Positions 44,272 through 54,017 of a stretch of DNA of 64,000 nucleotides are shown piece by piece; positions within the stretch are counted from its first letter, which is position 1; each line of letters begins with the position of its first letter. Position numbers and translations under genes: made by a program. The stretch comes from CBDFLA01 sp965248915. GTDB taxonomy: Bacteria; Pseudomonadota; Alphaproteobacteria; M2410. The stretch is taken from contig OZ252216.1 of the NCBI GenBank assembly GCA_965248915.1, forward strand, positions 434,001-498,000, in the 5' to 3' direction. The notes beneath the pieces are model-generated. The model was not told where the DNA came from and searched no databases. It saw only the letters and a list, made by a program, of their open reading frames with translations.

Positions 44272-44862
44272 TTAGGGGTGATGCTTTCCTGCGCTCCATT
44301 GATCTTGCGGTAATTCCTTCTTTGCAAAGTCCAATGGTTCGGCTTCCAATGGTGTTGCCATCGTGTCATTCCATCGATTTAGAAAACCAAACAATGCGAT
44401 TACACCAACAATTTCAACGATCTGGTTCTCATTGAAGTGTTTCTTCAATTCGTCAAAGTCTGCGTCGGTCACAAGGTTGGGCACTTGGGCTGCGCGCATG
44501 GCGACGCCGAGTGCTGCTTTTTCAGCGTCATCAAAAGCGTCACTTCTCTCGAACGTCCAGATTTCATCGAGTTTGCGTGGATCGACGCCGGCGCGATGCG
44601 CGCCATGTGATGTATGGGCCACACAATACTGGCATCCGGCCGCTTTGCTTGCGACTTCACTAATGAGCCTTTTCAGTTCCTCACTAATCTCGCCCGGTGA
44701 ATTGATGGCAAGCGCCAAACCGGCAAATGCCGTCAAGATCTCTGGCTTGCGTGCCATGGTGAGCATTGAATTGGGAACGAAGCCCATAAACTGCTCAACG
44801 AGATTTATGAGGTCCGCCTGTTCGGTGAGGTCCTTTCGGTCGAGGGGGGTAAGTCGGGTCAT
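44272..44862 (-). CDS. AhpD-like carboxymuconolactone-decarboxylase-family protein
   Basis: A 196-aa alpha-helical protein of the CMD/AhpD peroxidase-related group. The redox motif is visible: a glutamate in the preceding helix (LISEVASKAAG), then CQYCVAHTSHGAHRAG with C-X2-C-X3-H as in AhpD. Such proteins reduce peroxides or act in unknown redox steps. It is 19 bp downstream of the glutaryl-CoA dehydrogenase gene on the same strand, so it is probably co-transcribed with it. No ahpC lies nearby. Confidence 0.88.
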   Translation of the reverse strand: MTRLTPLDRKDLTEQADLINLVEQFMGFVPNSMLTMARKPEILTAFAGLALAINSPGEISEELKRLISEVASKAAGCQYCVAHTSHGAHRAGVDPRKLDEIWTFERSDAFDDAEKAALGVAMRAAQVPNLVTDADFDELKKHFNENQIVEIVGVIALFGFLNRWNDTMATPLEAEPLDFAKKELPQDQWSAGKHHP

Positions 44863-44881
44863 TGGCAGTAATCCTTATCTA

Positions 44882-46060
44882 TTAGGTGAAAGCTTGAAGA
44901 CCTGTTTGAGCGCGTCCCAATATGAGGGCATGAATGTCGTGTGTGCCTTCATAGGTGTTGACGGCTTCGAGATTCATCGAATGTCGAATGACATGAAATT
45001 CATCCGACACACCGTTGCCCCCATGCATGTCGCGAGACGTGCGTGCAATATCAAGCGCTTTGCCGCAGTTGTTGCGCTTCATGAGCGAGATCATCTCAGG
45101 GCCACCAATCCCTTCATCCATCATGCGTCCAATCTGAAGAGCTCCCTGCAACCCAAGGGAAATTTCGGTCTGCATGTCAGCGAGTTTCTTTTGGATCAGT
45201 TGATTAGCTGCCAGAGGTCGACCAAATTGTTTTCGGTCCAGTGTGTATTGCCTTGCTTGGTGCCAACAAAATTCTGCAGCACCCATCGCACCCCAGGCAA
45301 TGCCGTAACGGGCTTTGTTAAGGCAACCAAACGGGCCAGACAGACCGCTCACATGGGGGAGCAAATTTTCTTCGGGCACCATGACATTCTCAAGCACGAT
45401 CTCACCGGTGATCGATGCCCGAAGTGAAAACTTGCCTTCGATCTTTGGTGTCGAGAAACCTTCATATCCTCTTTCGGCAATGAACCCACGAATGCGGTCA
45501 TCGAGTTTGGCCCAAACGATGGCGACGTCTGCAATCGGCGAATTGGTGATCCACATCTTGGACCCATTGAGCTCATATCCACCGTCCACCGGTTTGGCTG
45601 TCGTTTTCATGCCACCAGGGTCAGAACCATGATCGGGCTCTGTAAGACCGAAACAGCCGACCCATTCACCCGTTGCGAGTTTTGGGAGGTACTTTTGTTT
45701 CTGCTCTTCCGTGCCGTAGGCATTTATCGGGTGCATCACGAGCGAAGACTGGACACTCATCGCCGACCGATAGCCGGAATCAACCCGTTCCACTTCCCGG
45801 GCGATCAGGCCATAGCAGACATGGTTGACACCAGCGCAGCCATATTCTTCAGGCAAGGTAGAGCCCAAAAAGCCAAGGGCGCCCATCTCGGTCATGATGT
45901 CCCGATCAAAAGTCTCATGCCGATTGGCCTCTAGGACCCGAGGCATCAACTTGTCTTGGCAATATGCCCGCGCGGACTCGCGAATTATCCGTTCTTCCTC
46001 GCTCAATTGTGTGTCCAGGGAAAGCGGGTCATCCCATTGAAAACTTGAGGCCGTAGCCAT
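44882..46060 (-). CDS. gcdH: Glutaryl-CoA dehydrogenase
   Basis: FAD acyl-CoA dehydrogenase of 392 aa that oxidises and decarboxylates glutaryl-CoA to crotonyl-CoA in lysine and tryptophan degradation. Family markers are FGLTEPDHGSDPGGM and MWITNSPIADVAIVWAK (FAD-binding loop), LDRKQFGRPLAANQLIQKKL and the catalytic glutamate in TYEGTHDIHALILGRAQTG. The arginine in YRSAMSVQSSLVM is also a GcdH hallmark. The ATG at 46060 follows GGAGCTTTG. It leads a short operon with the AhpD-like gene. Confidence 0.93.
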   Translation of the reverse strand: MATASSFQWDDPLSLDTQLSEEERIIRESARAYCQDKLMPRVLEANRHETFDRDIMTEMGALGFLGSTLPEEYGCAGVNHVCYGLIAREVERVDSGYRSAMSVQSSLVMHPINAYGTEEQKQKYLPKLATGEWVGCFGLTEPDHGSDPGGMKTTAKPVDGGYELNGSKMWITNSPIADVAIVWAKLDDRIRGFIAERGYEGFSTPKIEGKFSLRASITGEIVLENVMVPEENLLPHVSGLSGPFGCLNKARYGIAWGAMGAAEFCWHQARQYTLDRKQFGRPLAANQLIQKKLADMQTEISLGLQGALQIGRMMDEGIGGPEMISLMKRNNCGKALDIARTSRDMHGGNGVSDEFHVIRHSMNLEAVNTYEGTHDIHALILGRAQTGLQAFT

Positions 46061-46191
46061 CGCAAAGCTCCTATTGGTTAGGGCGGAATTGTCTGGTGGA
46101 TCTTGGTCGGGGTCTACTTAGCGCAAAGCTCTCGCCGGTTCCATCTTTGTGTGCACTGAGATAGAAGAGGCGCCACACAAAGGAGCCGACT

Positions 46192-46713
46192 TTGTCACCC
46201 AGAATTTTCCATGTTAGCGAGGAACCAGGCATTGAGTGGTTTGAGCCTCGTTTGGGGCAAGCCTTTCCTGAAGAAGGGCCCTTGGTGTTTGCCATCGCCG
46301 AGACCCACCTGCGCAATTATCTGGTGCCTAGGAATTGCCCTCGCGTGACCTACGGGGCCACGAAAACCTGCAAGAAGGCAGATGTGGACCGCTATCTGGA
46401 AGGCGATTGGGCGAGAAAAGTCTTGGCTATCGAAAAAGACTGGCTCGAGAGAGCTAAAGTCGTGTCTCTCTTTCAATATGAATTCGATAGTGATCTGTTC
46501 CTCTGTCTCGATGCCGGTGCTGGCACCTATGTAGCTAGAGAAACCGTGGCCCCAAAGAGGGTGGCGTGCATCGAAAGGCCGCTTGAGGTACTCAAGGGCC
46601 AGGGCGTGAAAGTCAGAACCCTAGAATCCCTGTGGCCCTTGCACGATGAAATAACTCAATCGAGTTCGCAGTTTTCAATGATTAGAATGCGCAACGCCAA
46701 ACCGAGAGTATAA
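46192..46713 (+). CDS. DUF6886-family protein
   Basis: A 173-aa soluble protein starting at a TTG at 46192 with AGGAG 6 bases upstream; no ATG lies before the conserved region. The sequence IFHVSEEPGIEWFEPRLG, LVFAIAETHLRNYLVPRNCP and KVRTLESLWPLHDEI matches my memory of the DUF6886 family, which has no known role. The layout (a polypeptide with FHVSE.. and a basic/aromatic pocket) recalls RES or ADP-ribosyl-type proteins only loosely. It is separated by a single base from a Nudix gene, so the two are co-translated and may share a function in nucleotide or adduct metabolism. Confidence 0.65.
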   Translation: MSPRIFHVSEEPGIEWFEPRLGQAFPEEGPLVFAIAETHLRNYLVPRNCPRVTYGATKTCKKADVDRYLEGDWARKVLAIEKDWLERAKVVSLFQYEFDSDLFLCLDAGAGTYVARETVAPKRVACIERPLEVLKGQGVKVRTLESLWPLHDEITQSSSQFSMIRMRNAKPRV

Positions 46714-46714
46714 T

Positions 46715-47188
46715 ATGTCCAACGAAATTGGATTTAGATCACGCGCGGTCTCTTGTTACACATTGAGCGAGCGGGATGACGAAATGAAGGTTTTGATCAT
46801 GCGGCGTGTGGGCGAGCCGTTAGATGGCGAGTGGTGTCAGGTCGCTGGCAGAATCGAAGAAGGTGAAAAGGCTTGGCAGACAGCTTTGCGAGAGTTGAAA
46901 GAAGAAGCCAATCTCGTGCCCAAATCCTTCTACTCCGCTGATATTTGCGAACAATTCTATTCACACTTCGCGGACGCGATCCTGACCATTCCCGTCTTCG
47001 TGGCTCTTGTCCACTCAACGGATGAGGTCAGGCTCAACGAAGAACATTCAGAATATCGTTGGATGTCGAGGAGCGAGGCCATGGATGTACTTCCCTTCTC
47101 CGGTCAACGCAAAACACTAGCGGAGATTTGGTCCAGTTTCGTCGACCGTACACCGAACGAACACTTGCGTATTGAATCCACTCCTTAG
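46715..47188 (+). CDS. Nudix hydrolase
   Basis: A 157-aa Nudix-fold pyrophosphohydrolase. The Nudix box is GRIEEGEKAWQTALRELKEE followed by ANL, with one change: asparagine replaces the last glycine of GX5EX7REUXEEXGU. The catalytic glutamates are kept, so activity is likely. The stop of the DUF6886 gene is one base before the ATG. The substrate (a nucleoside diphosphate linked to another group) is not predictable. Confidence 0.9.
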   Translation: MSNEIGFRSRAVSCYTLSERDDEMKVLIMRRVGEPLDGEWCQVAGRIEEGEKAWQTALRELKEEANLVPKSFYSADICEQFYSHFADAILTIPVFVALVHSTDEVRLNEEHSEYRWMSRSEAMDVLPFSGQRKTLAEIWSSFVDRTPNEHLRIESTP

Positions 47189-47327
47189 AGACCGAAAATT
47201 GCGCATTGATCAGGCAGATATTGCGACTTGAGGTTGGTGGTTCCCCTCTTGAAACCACTTAGTTTTCGGCGCAGGGTGGCGCCAGAAATCGACATCGGTT
47301 CTGGCGAACCATCAAGAGAGTTGTGAT

Positions 47328-50300
47328 ATGACAGATGCGCTAAATTTTGAGCGTAGCAGCGCCTTTCTGGCCCCGTTTGAGCGAGCGAAATACCAAGATG
47401 AAGAGGCTTGTCTCAAAAATCTTCTCAGCCAAATTGGACTAGATGGTAGCGCGCGGAAATCAGTCGTTGAGCGCGCCGCCGAGTTTGTGAAGATCGCGCG
47501 CTCTCACCGAGACCAACGCTCCATGCTCGATAATTTTTTGCAAGAGTTTGGTCTGTCAAACCAAGAGGGCATTGCGCTCATGTGTCTGGCAGAGGCGCTG
47601 CTGCGCGTGCCAGATTCGGAGACGGCCGATAAACTCATTGCTGAAAAGATTAAGTCGGCCAATTGGTCAGATCATACCGGCAAGTCGGACTCTCTCCTTG
47701 TGAATGCATCCACTTGGGGCTTGATGTTGACCGGCCGCGTCATTGACTTGGCGCCTGAGGCAACGAGCAATGTCGGGGACTACGTAAAAAGACTTGTTTC
47801 GAGATCGGGCGAACCTGTCATCCGCGGCGCAATGATGCAGGCCATGCGCATCATGGGAGAGCAGTTTGTTCTCGGGAGAACCATCGAAGAGGCCATGCGT
47901 CGCTCGGATAAATCGGTGGAAGGGGTTCTGCACTCTTTCGACATGCTAGGTGAGGGCGCAAGAACCGACCGCGATGCTCAAGAATATTTCGAAAGCTATG
48001 CCGCAGCCATTAAGTCCATCGGACGCCACAGCAAAGGATTGAGCGTTTACGACGGTCCTGGCATCTCGGTCAAGCTGTCAGCTCTTCATCCTCGCTACGA
48101 GTTTGCCAAACACGGGTCGACAACTGATCTGTTGTACGAGCGGGTCCACGATCTGGCCCTTTTAGCGGCCAAGCGCGACATTGGTTTCACCATAGATGCT
48201 GAGGAAGCCGATCGCTTGGCTTTTTCTCTCGACCTCCTTGAGCGACTGGCCCGCGCAACGGACCTGAAAGACTGGCAGGGTCTAGGATTGGCCCTGCAAG
48301 CGTATCAAAAGCGTGGCGCCTTAGTGATCGATTGGCTGGAGCAGCTCGCCAGAGACACCAATCGGCGGCTCATGGTGCGCCTCGTCAAAGGCGCCTATTG
48401 GGACACTGAAATCAAACATGCCCAACAATTCGGTCTTCCAGATTATCCTGTCTTTACGACGAAACCTGCAAGTGATGTCTCCTACATTGCTTGTGCACGG
48501 AAACTCTTGGCGGCGCCTGACGTCTTTTATCCTCAATTCGCCTCACACAACGCCCACACGGTATCGGCGGTTATCGAACTTGCCGGCAGTGACACGGATT
48601 TTGAGTTTCAGCGTTTGCATGGCATGGGCGAGCTTCTCTATCAATCCGTCCGTGAAATCTATCGGTCAGATGTAAAATGCCGTGTCTACGCACCAGTAGG
48701 AAGTCACGAAGATCTCTTGCCCTATCTGGTGCGGCGTTTGTTGGAAAATGGTGCCAATAGTTCTTTCGTGCATTCATTTATGGACGAAGACGTTCCGGTT
48801 GAGGATGTTGTGCGTGATCCCATCAATGCATTCGATGGTGATCCCCATTGGCGCCATCCGCAAATTCCGAAGCCAAGCGATATCTACGGCCCGTCTCGGC
48901 GGAATTCGGACGGCATCGACATCACCGATGCGGACACGGCCAAGGGACTGTCATTGGAGGTGGCAAAGGCATTTGAGCGAGAGTGGCAAGCCGCCCCAAC
49001 AGTCTCACAAGTTGCTGGAAAGGGAATGCCGGTTGCCAATCCAAGTGGAAGCGAGCCAGCTGGAATTGTCGTTTCTGCGACGAAGGCAGATTGCGATGCA
49101 GCCTTTGATCTTTGCGTCACGGCACAACCGTCGTGGAACAATCTGGGCGGCGACGGTCGGGCAAAGATCATCGCTGCATGTGGCGACGCGTTAGAAGAGG
49201 CGATGCCTACATTGATAGGTCTGCTTTCTCGCGAAGCCGGAAAGACATGGGACGACGGCATTGCGGAGGTCCGCGAGGCGGTTGATTTCTGTCGCTACTA
49301 TGCCAATGAAGCGCGGCGCGGGTTTTCATCACGCACGTCAATGCCGGGGCCAACTGGCGAAACCAACGAACTGATGCTGGAAGGGCGCGGCGTCTTTGTT
49401 TGCATCAGCCCCTGGAATTTTCCACTCGCAATTTACACCGGACAGATTATGGCAGCACTGGCGGCTGGGAACGCTGTCATCGCCAAGCCGGCCGAACAAA
49501 CGCCTCTTGTCGCTGCGGAGGCCGTACGAATTTTCCGCTCTGTTGGCCTGCCACAAGACATCCTGCATTTGTTGCCAGGCGACGGAAGGGAAGTTGGGGC
49601 AACTCTTGTAAGCGATCCCCGCGTCGCGGGAGTGGCGTTCACCGGATCGACCGAAACCGCGCAAGCGATCAACCGCAGTTTGGCCGCCAAAGAGGGGGCC
49701 ATCGTTCCACTTATCGCGGAGACCGGTGGGCTCAACGCAATGTTTGTCGATTCGACCGCTCTCACCGAGCAAGTCGTTGATGATGTTGTAAGGTCGGCAT
49801 TCGGAAGTGCTGGCCAAAGATGCTCTGCCCTTCGCATTTTGTTTTTGCAAGATGACATCGCCGACCGAACCATTGAAACGCTACTCGGTGCCATGGACGA
49901 AATTGTAGTCGGAGATCCGGCACAACTCTCAACCGATGTTGGACCGATCATCGATGAGGAGGCCCACGCCAATTTGCAAAAGCACTTGGACCGTATGTCG
50001 ACGGACGCGAAAGCCTTGAAACAAATTGATTTAGGAGATCATTGCGGAGACGGGTACTTCTTCGGCCCAACTTTGATCGAAATACCAAATCTCGACGTGA
50101 TGGAGCGAGAGGTCTTTGGTCCCATTCTTCATGTCTATCGATATGATCCGGCAAAAGTGACAGACGTTTTGGATGAGTTGGAGCAAAAAGGTTACGGCCT
50201 AACTCTTGGCGTTCACTCCCGCTTGAGGGCTTTCGCCCAGACAGTCTGCCAGCACATGACGGCCGGCAACACCTACATCAATCGAGATATTATCGGCGCT

Positions 50301-50480
50301 GTTGTTGGGGTCCAACCTTTTGGCGGCAGTGGACTCTCTGGGACAGGTCCAAAGGCGGGCGGTCCTCACTATGTGACGCGGTTCGCCAACGAGCGAGTGA
50401 TTACCGACAACATCACCGCGCAAGGAGGAAACGCTGCTCTCTTCACGCTTGATGCCGCTGCAGGCAAAGGGTCTGATTGA
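47328..50480 (+). CDS. putA: Bifunctional proline dehydrogenase / glutamate semialdehyde dehydrogenase PutA
   Basis: Oxidises proline to glutamate in two channelled steps. The 1050 aa have an N-terminal helical arm, the FAD proline dehydrogenase barrel (about 130-480: ISVKLSALHPRYE, RLVKGAYWDTEIKHAQ, ASHNAHT, LHGMGE), and an NAD+-dependent aldehyde dehydrogenase domain (GVFVCISPWNFPLAIYTGQI, VAFTGSTETAQAI, AETGGLNAMF and catalytic cysteine in GSAGQRCSALR). The N-terminus lacks a ribbon-helix-helix, so it is not a DNA-binding trifunctional PutA. Its stop overlaps the next gene by one base (TGATG). Confidence 0.97.
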   Translation: MTDALNFERSSAFLAPFERAKYQDEEACLKNLLSQIGLDGSARKSVVERAAEFVKIARSHRDQRSMLDNFLQEFGLSNQEGIALMCLAEALLRVPDSETADKLIAEKIKSANWSDHTGKSDSLLVNASTWGLMLTGRVIDLAPEATSNVGDYVKRLVSRSGEPVIRGAMMQAMRIMGEQFVLGRTIEEAMRRSDKSVEGVLHSFDMLGEGARTDRDAQEYFESYAAAIKSIGRHSKGLSVYDGPGISVKLSALHPRYEFAKHGSTTDLLYERVHDLALLAAKRDIGFTIDAEEADRLAFSLDLLERLARATDLKDWQGLGLALQAYQKRGALVIDWLEQLARDTNRRLMVRLVKGAYWDTEIKHAQQFGLPDYPVFTTKPASDVSYIACARKLLAAPDVFYPQFASHNAHTVSAVIELAGSDTDFEFQRLHGMGELLYQSVREIYRSDVKCRVYAPVGSHEDLLPYLVRRLLENGANSSFVHSFMDEDVPVEDVVRDPINAFDGDPHWRHPQIPKPSDIYGPSRRNSDGIDITDADTAKGLSLEVAKAFEREWQAAPTVSQVAGKGMPVANPSGSEPAGIVVSATKADCDAAFDLCVTAQPSWNNLGGDGRAKIIAACGDALEEAMPTLIGLLSREAGKTWDDGIAEVREAVDFCRYYANEARRGFSSRTSMPGPTGETNELMLEGRGVFVCISPWNFPLAIYTGQIMAALAAGNAVIAKPAEQTPLVAAEAVRIFRSVGLPQDILHLLPGDGREVGATLVSDPRVAGVAFTGSTETAQAINRSLAAKEGAIVPLIAETGGLNAMFVDSTALTEQVVDDVVRSAFGSAGQRCSALRILFLQDDIADRTIETLLGAMDEIVVGDPAQLSTDVGPIIDEEAHANLQKHLDRMSTDAKALKQIDLGDHCGDGYFFGPTLIEIPNLDVMEREVFGPILHVYRYDPAKVTDVLDELEQKGYGLTLGVHSRLRAFAQTVCQHMTAGNTYINRDIIGAVVGVQPFGGSGLSGTGPKAGGPHYVTRFANERVITDNITAQGGNAALFTLDAAAGKGSD

Positions 50481-52297
50481 TGTCACCACGGACACCTGAT
50501 CCGCGCCTTTCAAGACGCGGTTTCTTAAGAGCAGGATCTCTTGGTGCTGCGGTCATGGCCAGTGGGGGTTTCACCTGGGGGCGACCGGCTAGAGTGTTGG
50601 AAGCAGGTGACAAGATCCTTGTCAACCAAGCCGCCTACGGGAGAGATTTACCAAAACTGGCAACGGTCTTGACTTCAGGCGATGACAGAGCACCAATCAA
50701 GATAGAACTGCGTGATGCGAACTCGAATGAGCTCTTCCAGACATTCGAAACGACACCTTCTGCGATTCATCGCCTGAATGGTGCTTACGTGGCGGAAGTA
50801 GACTTCTCCGGTTTCCAAAAGCCGGGCACTTTCACTCTTCAATCCGCAGACATTAGTTCGCCACCATTTGCGATCGACACGGCACTGTATGAGAGCCTCA
50901 CCTCTGATCTGGGTCGTGCGTTCTATTTGCAGCGTTGTGGTGTTGCATTGGCTGATGAAACTAGTGGCTTGCACCATCAAAGCTGCCACACGAATGATGC
51001 CGCGCTCGCCCACGCTGATCAAATAAACCACCAAGGCGCACAAATGCGGTGTGTTGGTGGTTGGCATGATGCAGGCGACTACGGCAAGTATGTCACCACA
51101 ACCGCCCTCTGCGTCGGCGAACTTCTCTCCTCATTCGAGCGTCACCCTGACAGATTCAGGAGTGCCCATTGGTCTATTCCAGAGAGTAGCAACGGTCTTC
51201 CAGACTTGTTGAGCGAAATGAAAGTGGGAATTCGTTGGCTTTTGACTATGCAGCGCGAAGATGGCGCGTCTTACCGGAAAGTCGCAGGCAGTGAGTGGCC
51301 GTCGATGAGCACGGCTCCCGAGCATGATGAGCAACAGCGATTTGTCTTTGGTGTTTCCAGTTCTGATACGGCAATGGCAATGGCCGCATTTGCGATTGCG
51401 TCGCGGGCGTACAAAGACCTTGACGATTCTCTCGCGGATGAATGCACAAAAGCCGCTGACAATGCCTGGCAGTTCTTGGAGGCAAATCCCAATCCTATTC
51501 TGGACAGACAATGGGGCGATGATGACGGGTCAGGTCCGTACTTTCTGTCTGGTGACGCTCAGAAGAGCGTCGACAAGAGGGCGCGCCTCTGGGCACTCAC
51601 AGAGATGTGCATCAACAACAAAGAAAGCAGTCTAATTGCGCGATTGGAACGCAATCTGAGGAGACACCGGGTCCAACCAACTTCTTGGACAGACCCGTCG
51701 ACCATCGGCTTCTACAACATTTTGCATCATGGCCTAACAAATCAGTTGAGTGGTGTTCGGCGGATCGTCAGATCAAAGTTGCGCAAGGCTGCTGAGCTAA
51801 GGCTACGCATATCAAAACTCTCCATGTTTGGCCTTGCCGATCCCGACTTCATTTGGGGCTACAATCGAGCAGCTGCTCAATCAGGATTACTGCTGGCCAA
51901 CATCGGACGTGAATTTGGTCGAAACGACATGATCAAGGCGGCAGCCCGTCAAGCCGATTTCATCTTAGGGGAAAACCCATTTGACAAGAGTTTCGTAACT
52001 GGCGTCGGCAGTAGATCGGTTGATAATGTTCATCACCGTTTCTCACTGAGTTCAGGTCGCGTCGTGCCAGGCCTCCTAGTCGGGGGGCCAAATGAAAATG
52101 CGGAATCGGGCATCGCAACGCCTGGTGAGGGTGTCTTGAGTTATGTCGATGATGCGCGCTCATTTGCCACCAATGAATTTGCGATTGATCACAACGCCGC
52201 GCTGATTGGTTTGCTAACGGAGCTCTCCACAGCGAACACTGAATTGGGGGTTGAGGTTTCCTGGATCGATAGGATACTAGAGATGCTGCCCTGGTAA
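50480..52297 (+). CDS. Tat-exported glycoside hydrolase family 9 enzyme
   Basis: Cellulase-type endo-acting or exo-acting beta-glucan hydrolase, 605 aa. A twin-arginine signal (RLSRRGFLRAGSLGAAVMA) predicts folded export to the periplasm. An N-terminal Ig-like CelD domain (about 45-135, ILVNQAAYGRDLPK) precedes the (alpha/alpha)6 barrel with catalytic aspartates D197 and D200 in GGWHDAGDYGKY; the C-terminal NEFAIDHNAALIGLL holds the acid glutamate. The ATG at 50480 overlaps the putA stop (TGATG), implying co-translation with putA, an unexpected pairing. Some GH9 members are exo-beta-glucosaminidases, so the substrate is open. Confidence 0.88.
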   Translation: MSPRTPDPRLSRRGFLRAGSLGAAVMASGGFTWGRPARVLEAGDKILVNQAAYGRDLPKLATVLTSGDDRAPIKIELRDANSNELFQTFETTPSAIHRLNGAYVAEVDFSGFQKPGTFTLQSADISSPPFAIDTALYESLTSDLGRAFYLQRCGVALADETSGLHHQSCHTNDAALAHADQINHQGAQMRCVGGWHDAGDYGKYVTTTALCVGELLSSFERHPDRFRSAHWSIPESSNGLPDLLSEMKVGIRWLLTMQREDGASYRKVAGSEWPSMSTAPEHDEQQRFVFGVSSSDTAMAMAAFAIASRAYKDLDDSLADECTKAADNAWQFLEANPNPILDRQWGDDDGSGPYFLSGDAQKSVDKRARLWALTEMCINNKESSLIARLERNLRRHRVQPTSWTDPSTIGFYNILHHGLTNQLSGVRRIVRSKLRKAAELRLRISKLSMFGLADPDFIWGYNRAAAQSGLLLANIGREFGRNDMIKAAARQADFILGENPFDKSFVTGVGSRSVDNVHHRFSLSSGRVVPGLLVGGPNENAESGIATPGEGVLSYVDDARSFATNEFAIDHNAALIGLLTELSTANTELGVEVSWIDRILEMLPW

Positions 52298-52433
52298 CAC
52301 ATTGAAATTCAATCCAGAATGTCGGCTGAACAGCAGTGTGGATCCACCCTCGCGCTCTGGCATTTGTTGAAAACCCATGACATACTCCGCGCCAACTTGA
52401 TTCCACAGGGATGTCGCACGAGGGGGAAATCGT

Positions 52434-53819
52434 ATGACCAAAGAGACCAACGGCAAACTCAATCATTGGTCGTCGCAGTTTACATTTGTAATGGCAGCGG
52501 TCGGATCAGCTGTTGGTCTTGGCAACTTCTGGCGGTTCCCCTATGAGACCGGCGTCAATGGCGGAGGCGCCTTTGTCATTGTGTACCTAGGCTGCATTCT
52601 TTTGGTTGTCATCCCGCTGGTTGTTGGTGAACTTTTCATCGGTCGCCGTGGAGGCATGAGTGCCGTTGGCAGCGCGCGCAAAGTCGCCAAAGAACAAAAC
52701 GCAACCGGCGGATGGTCCATCATTGGTTGGAGCGGGATGCTCGCAGCCTTTCTTGTTCTTTCGTTCTATTCTGTCGTTGCCGGCTGGATAATTGCTTACA
52801 TTCCGAAAATGATGATGGGTGGGTTCACGGGCGCCGATGCCGAATCAACCGGCTTGATCTTTGGCAATCTTCTTGCGAGCCCACTGACACTCATCTTTTG
52901 CCATACGTTGTTTATGGCTCTAACGATTGTCATCGTCATCCGTGGATTGAAAAGAGGCATCGAACTGGCCGTCAACATTTTGATGCCACTGTTTCTCGCC
53001 CTTCTCATGGCGATGTGTGTGTACTCTGCATTCTTTGTCGGCGACTTTGCGGCCGGCTTCAATTTCATGTTTGATGCTGACTTTTCCAAAATAACGCCCG
53101 AAGTCGCCTTGGCTGCCTTTGGCCACGCCTTCTTTTCTGTCGGTGTTGGTGTTGGCATCATGTTGACCTATGGCGCCTATCTTGAAAAAGACACCAACAT
53201 CCAGAAATCAGCAATCATCATTGGTTTGTCGGATACGGCGGTCGCCATAACGGCTGGCCTCGTTATCTTTCCAATTGTATTTGCTTATGGGCTTGATCCA
53301 GCCGCCGGCCCTGGGTTGTTGTTCGTGACCCTGCCAATTGCTTTTGGTCAGATGCCATTTGGCGCGGCGTTTGGAACAATTTTCTTATTCTTGGGTCTCG
53401 TTGCAGCAATAACATCGTCGATTTCAATGTTGGAAATAGGTGTTTCATGGGCCGAAGAACACAAAGGATTCAAGCGAAGCAAAAGCGCCTTAAGCGTAGG
53501 GTTTGCTGCTTGGACCGTCGGACTGCTGACCGTCTTCTCCTTCAATGAAGCAGCGTCATTCTATCCGCTCGGAATGTTTGAAGTGTTCCATGAGAAGACG
53601 ATGTACGACATCATCGATTATGTACAAGGCAAGATCTTATTGCCTCTTGGTGGTTTCTTGATTGCCATCTTTGTCGGTTGGGTCGTGAGCAGGGAGACAA
53701 TTCTTGAGGAATTGGATTGGAAGGACGGCACCAGTTTCAGAATTTGGCGTTTCTTGGTCCGAATTGTCGCGCCAATTACCGTCGCTGGAATCCTGTTGGC
53801 ACAATTGGGCGTTATTTAG
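52434..53819 (+). CDS. SNF-family sodium-dependent transporter
   Basis: Neurotransmitter:sodium symporter family, 461 aa, with 11-12 helices as in MhsT/LeuT-type bacterial amino-acid transporters. The first helix motif VMAAVGSAVGLGNFWRFPYE is a hallmark of the family and holds the substrate/Na+ site; GGGAFVIVYLGCILLVVIPL follows, and AFFSVGVGVGIMLTYGAYL contains helix 6. The ATG follows GGGGGAAAT. It probably imports a neutral amino acid with Na+, which would fit the Put and Hut catabolism in this region, but the substrate is not predicted. Confidence 0.92.
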   Translation: MTKETNGKLNHWSSQFTFVMAAVGSAVGLGNFWRFPYETGVNGGGAFVIVYLGCILLVVIPLVVGELFIGRRGGMSAVGSARKVAKEQNATGGWSIIGWSGMLAAFLVLSFYSVVAGWIIAYIPKMMMGGFTGADAESTGLIFGNLLASPLTLIFCHTLFMALTIVIVIRGLKRGIELAVNILMPLFLALLMAMCVYSAFFVGDFAAGFNFMFDADFSKITPEVALAAFGHAFFSVGVGVGIMLTYGAYLEKDTNIQKSAIIIGLSDTAVAITAGLVIFPIVFAYGLDPAAGPGLLFVTLPIAFGQMPFGAAFGTIFLFLGLVAAITSSISMLEIGVSWAEEHKGFKRSKSALSVGFAAWTVGLLTVFSFNEAASFYPLGMFEVFHEKTMYDIIDYVQGKILLPLGGFLIAIFVGWVVSRETILEELDWKDGTSFRIWRFLVRIVAPITVAGILLAQLGVI

Positions 53820-54017
53820 CTAATTCAAGGCTGCCTTATTTTGTGAATGGATCGCCCTAACTCTGCGTTCCATTCGCGTTCTCCCTGGCCTTTGCTTCCA
53901 TTCGTCACAGCACTGTGATCGGTTTTCATTAGAGCCGCAACAGGGTGAATGTTAGCATCAGGCAAATAGAAACTCGATATCAGGGCCAGATCGGCTCGCG
54001 CGGTGGAGGTCTCAGGA

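Noticed and set aside
44363..45427. A 354-codon open frame on the plus strand across the AhpD-like and glutaryl-CoA dehydrogenase genes
   Set aside because: It is antisense to two well-supported genes, has no recognisable domain and no ribosome site, and arises from codon bias of the opposite strand.
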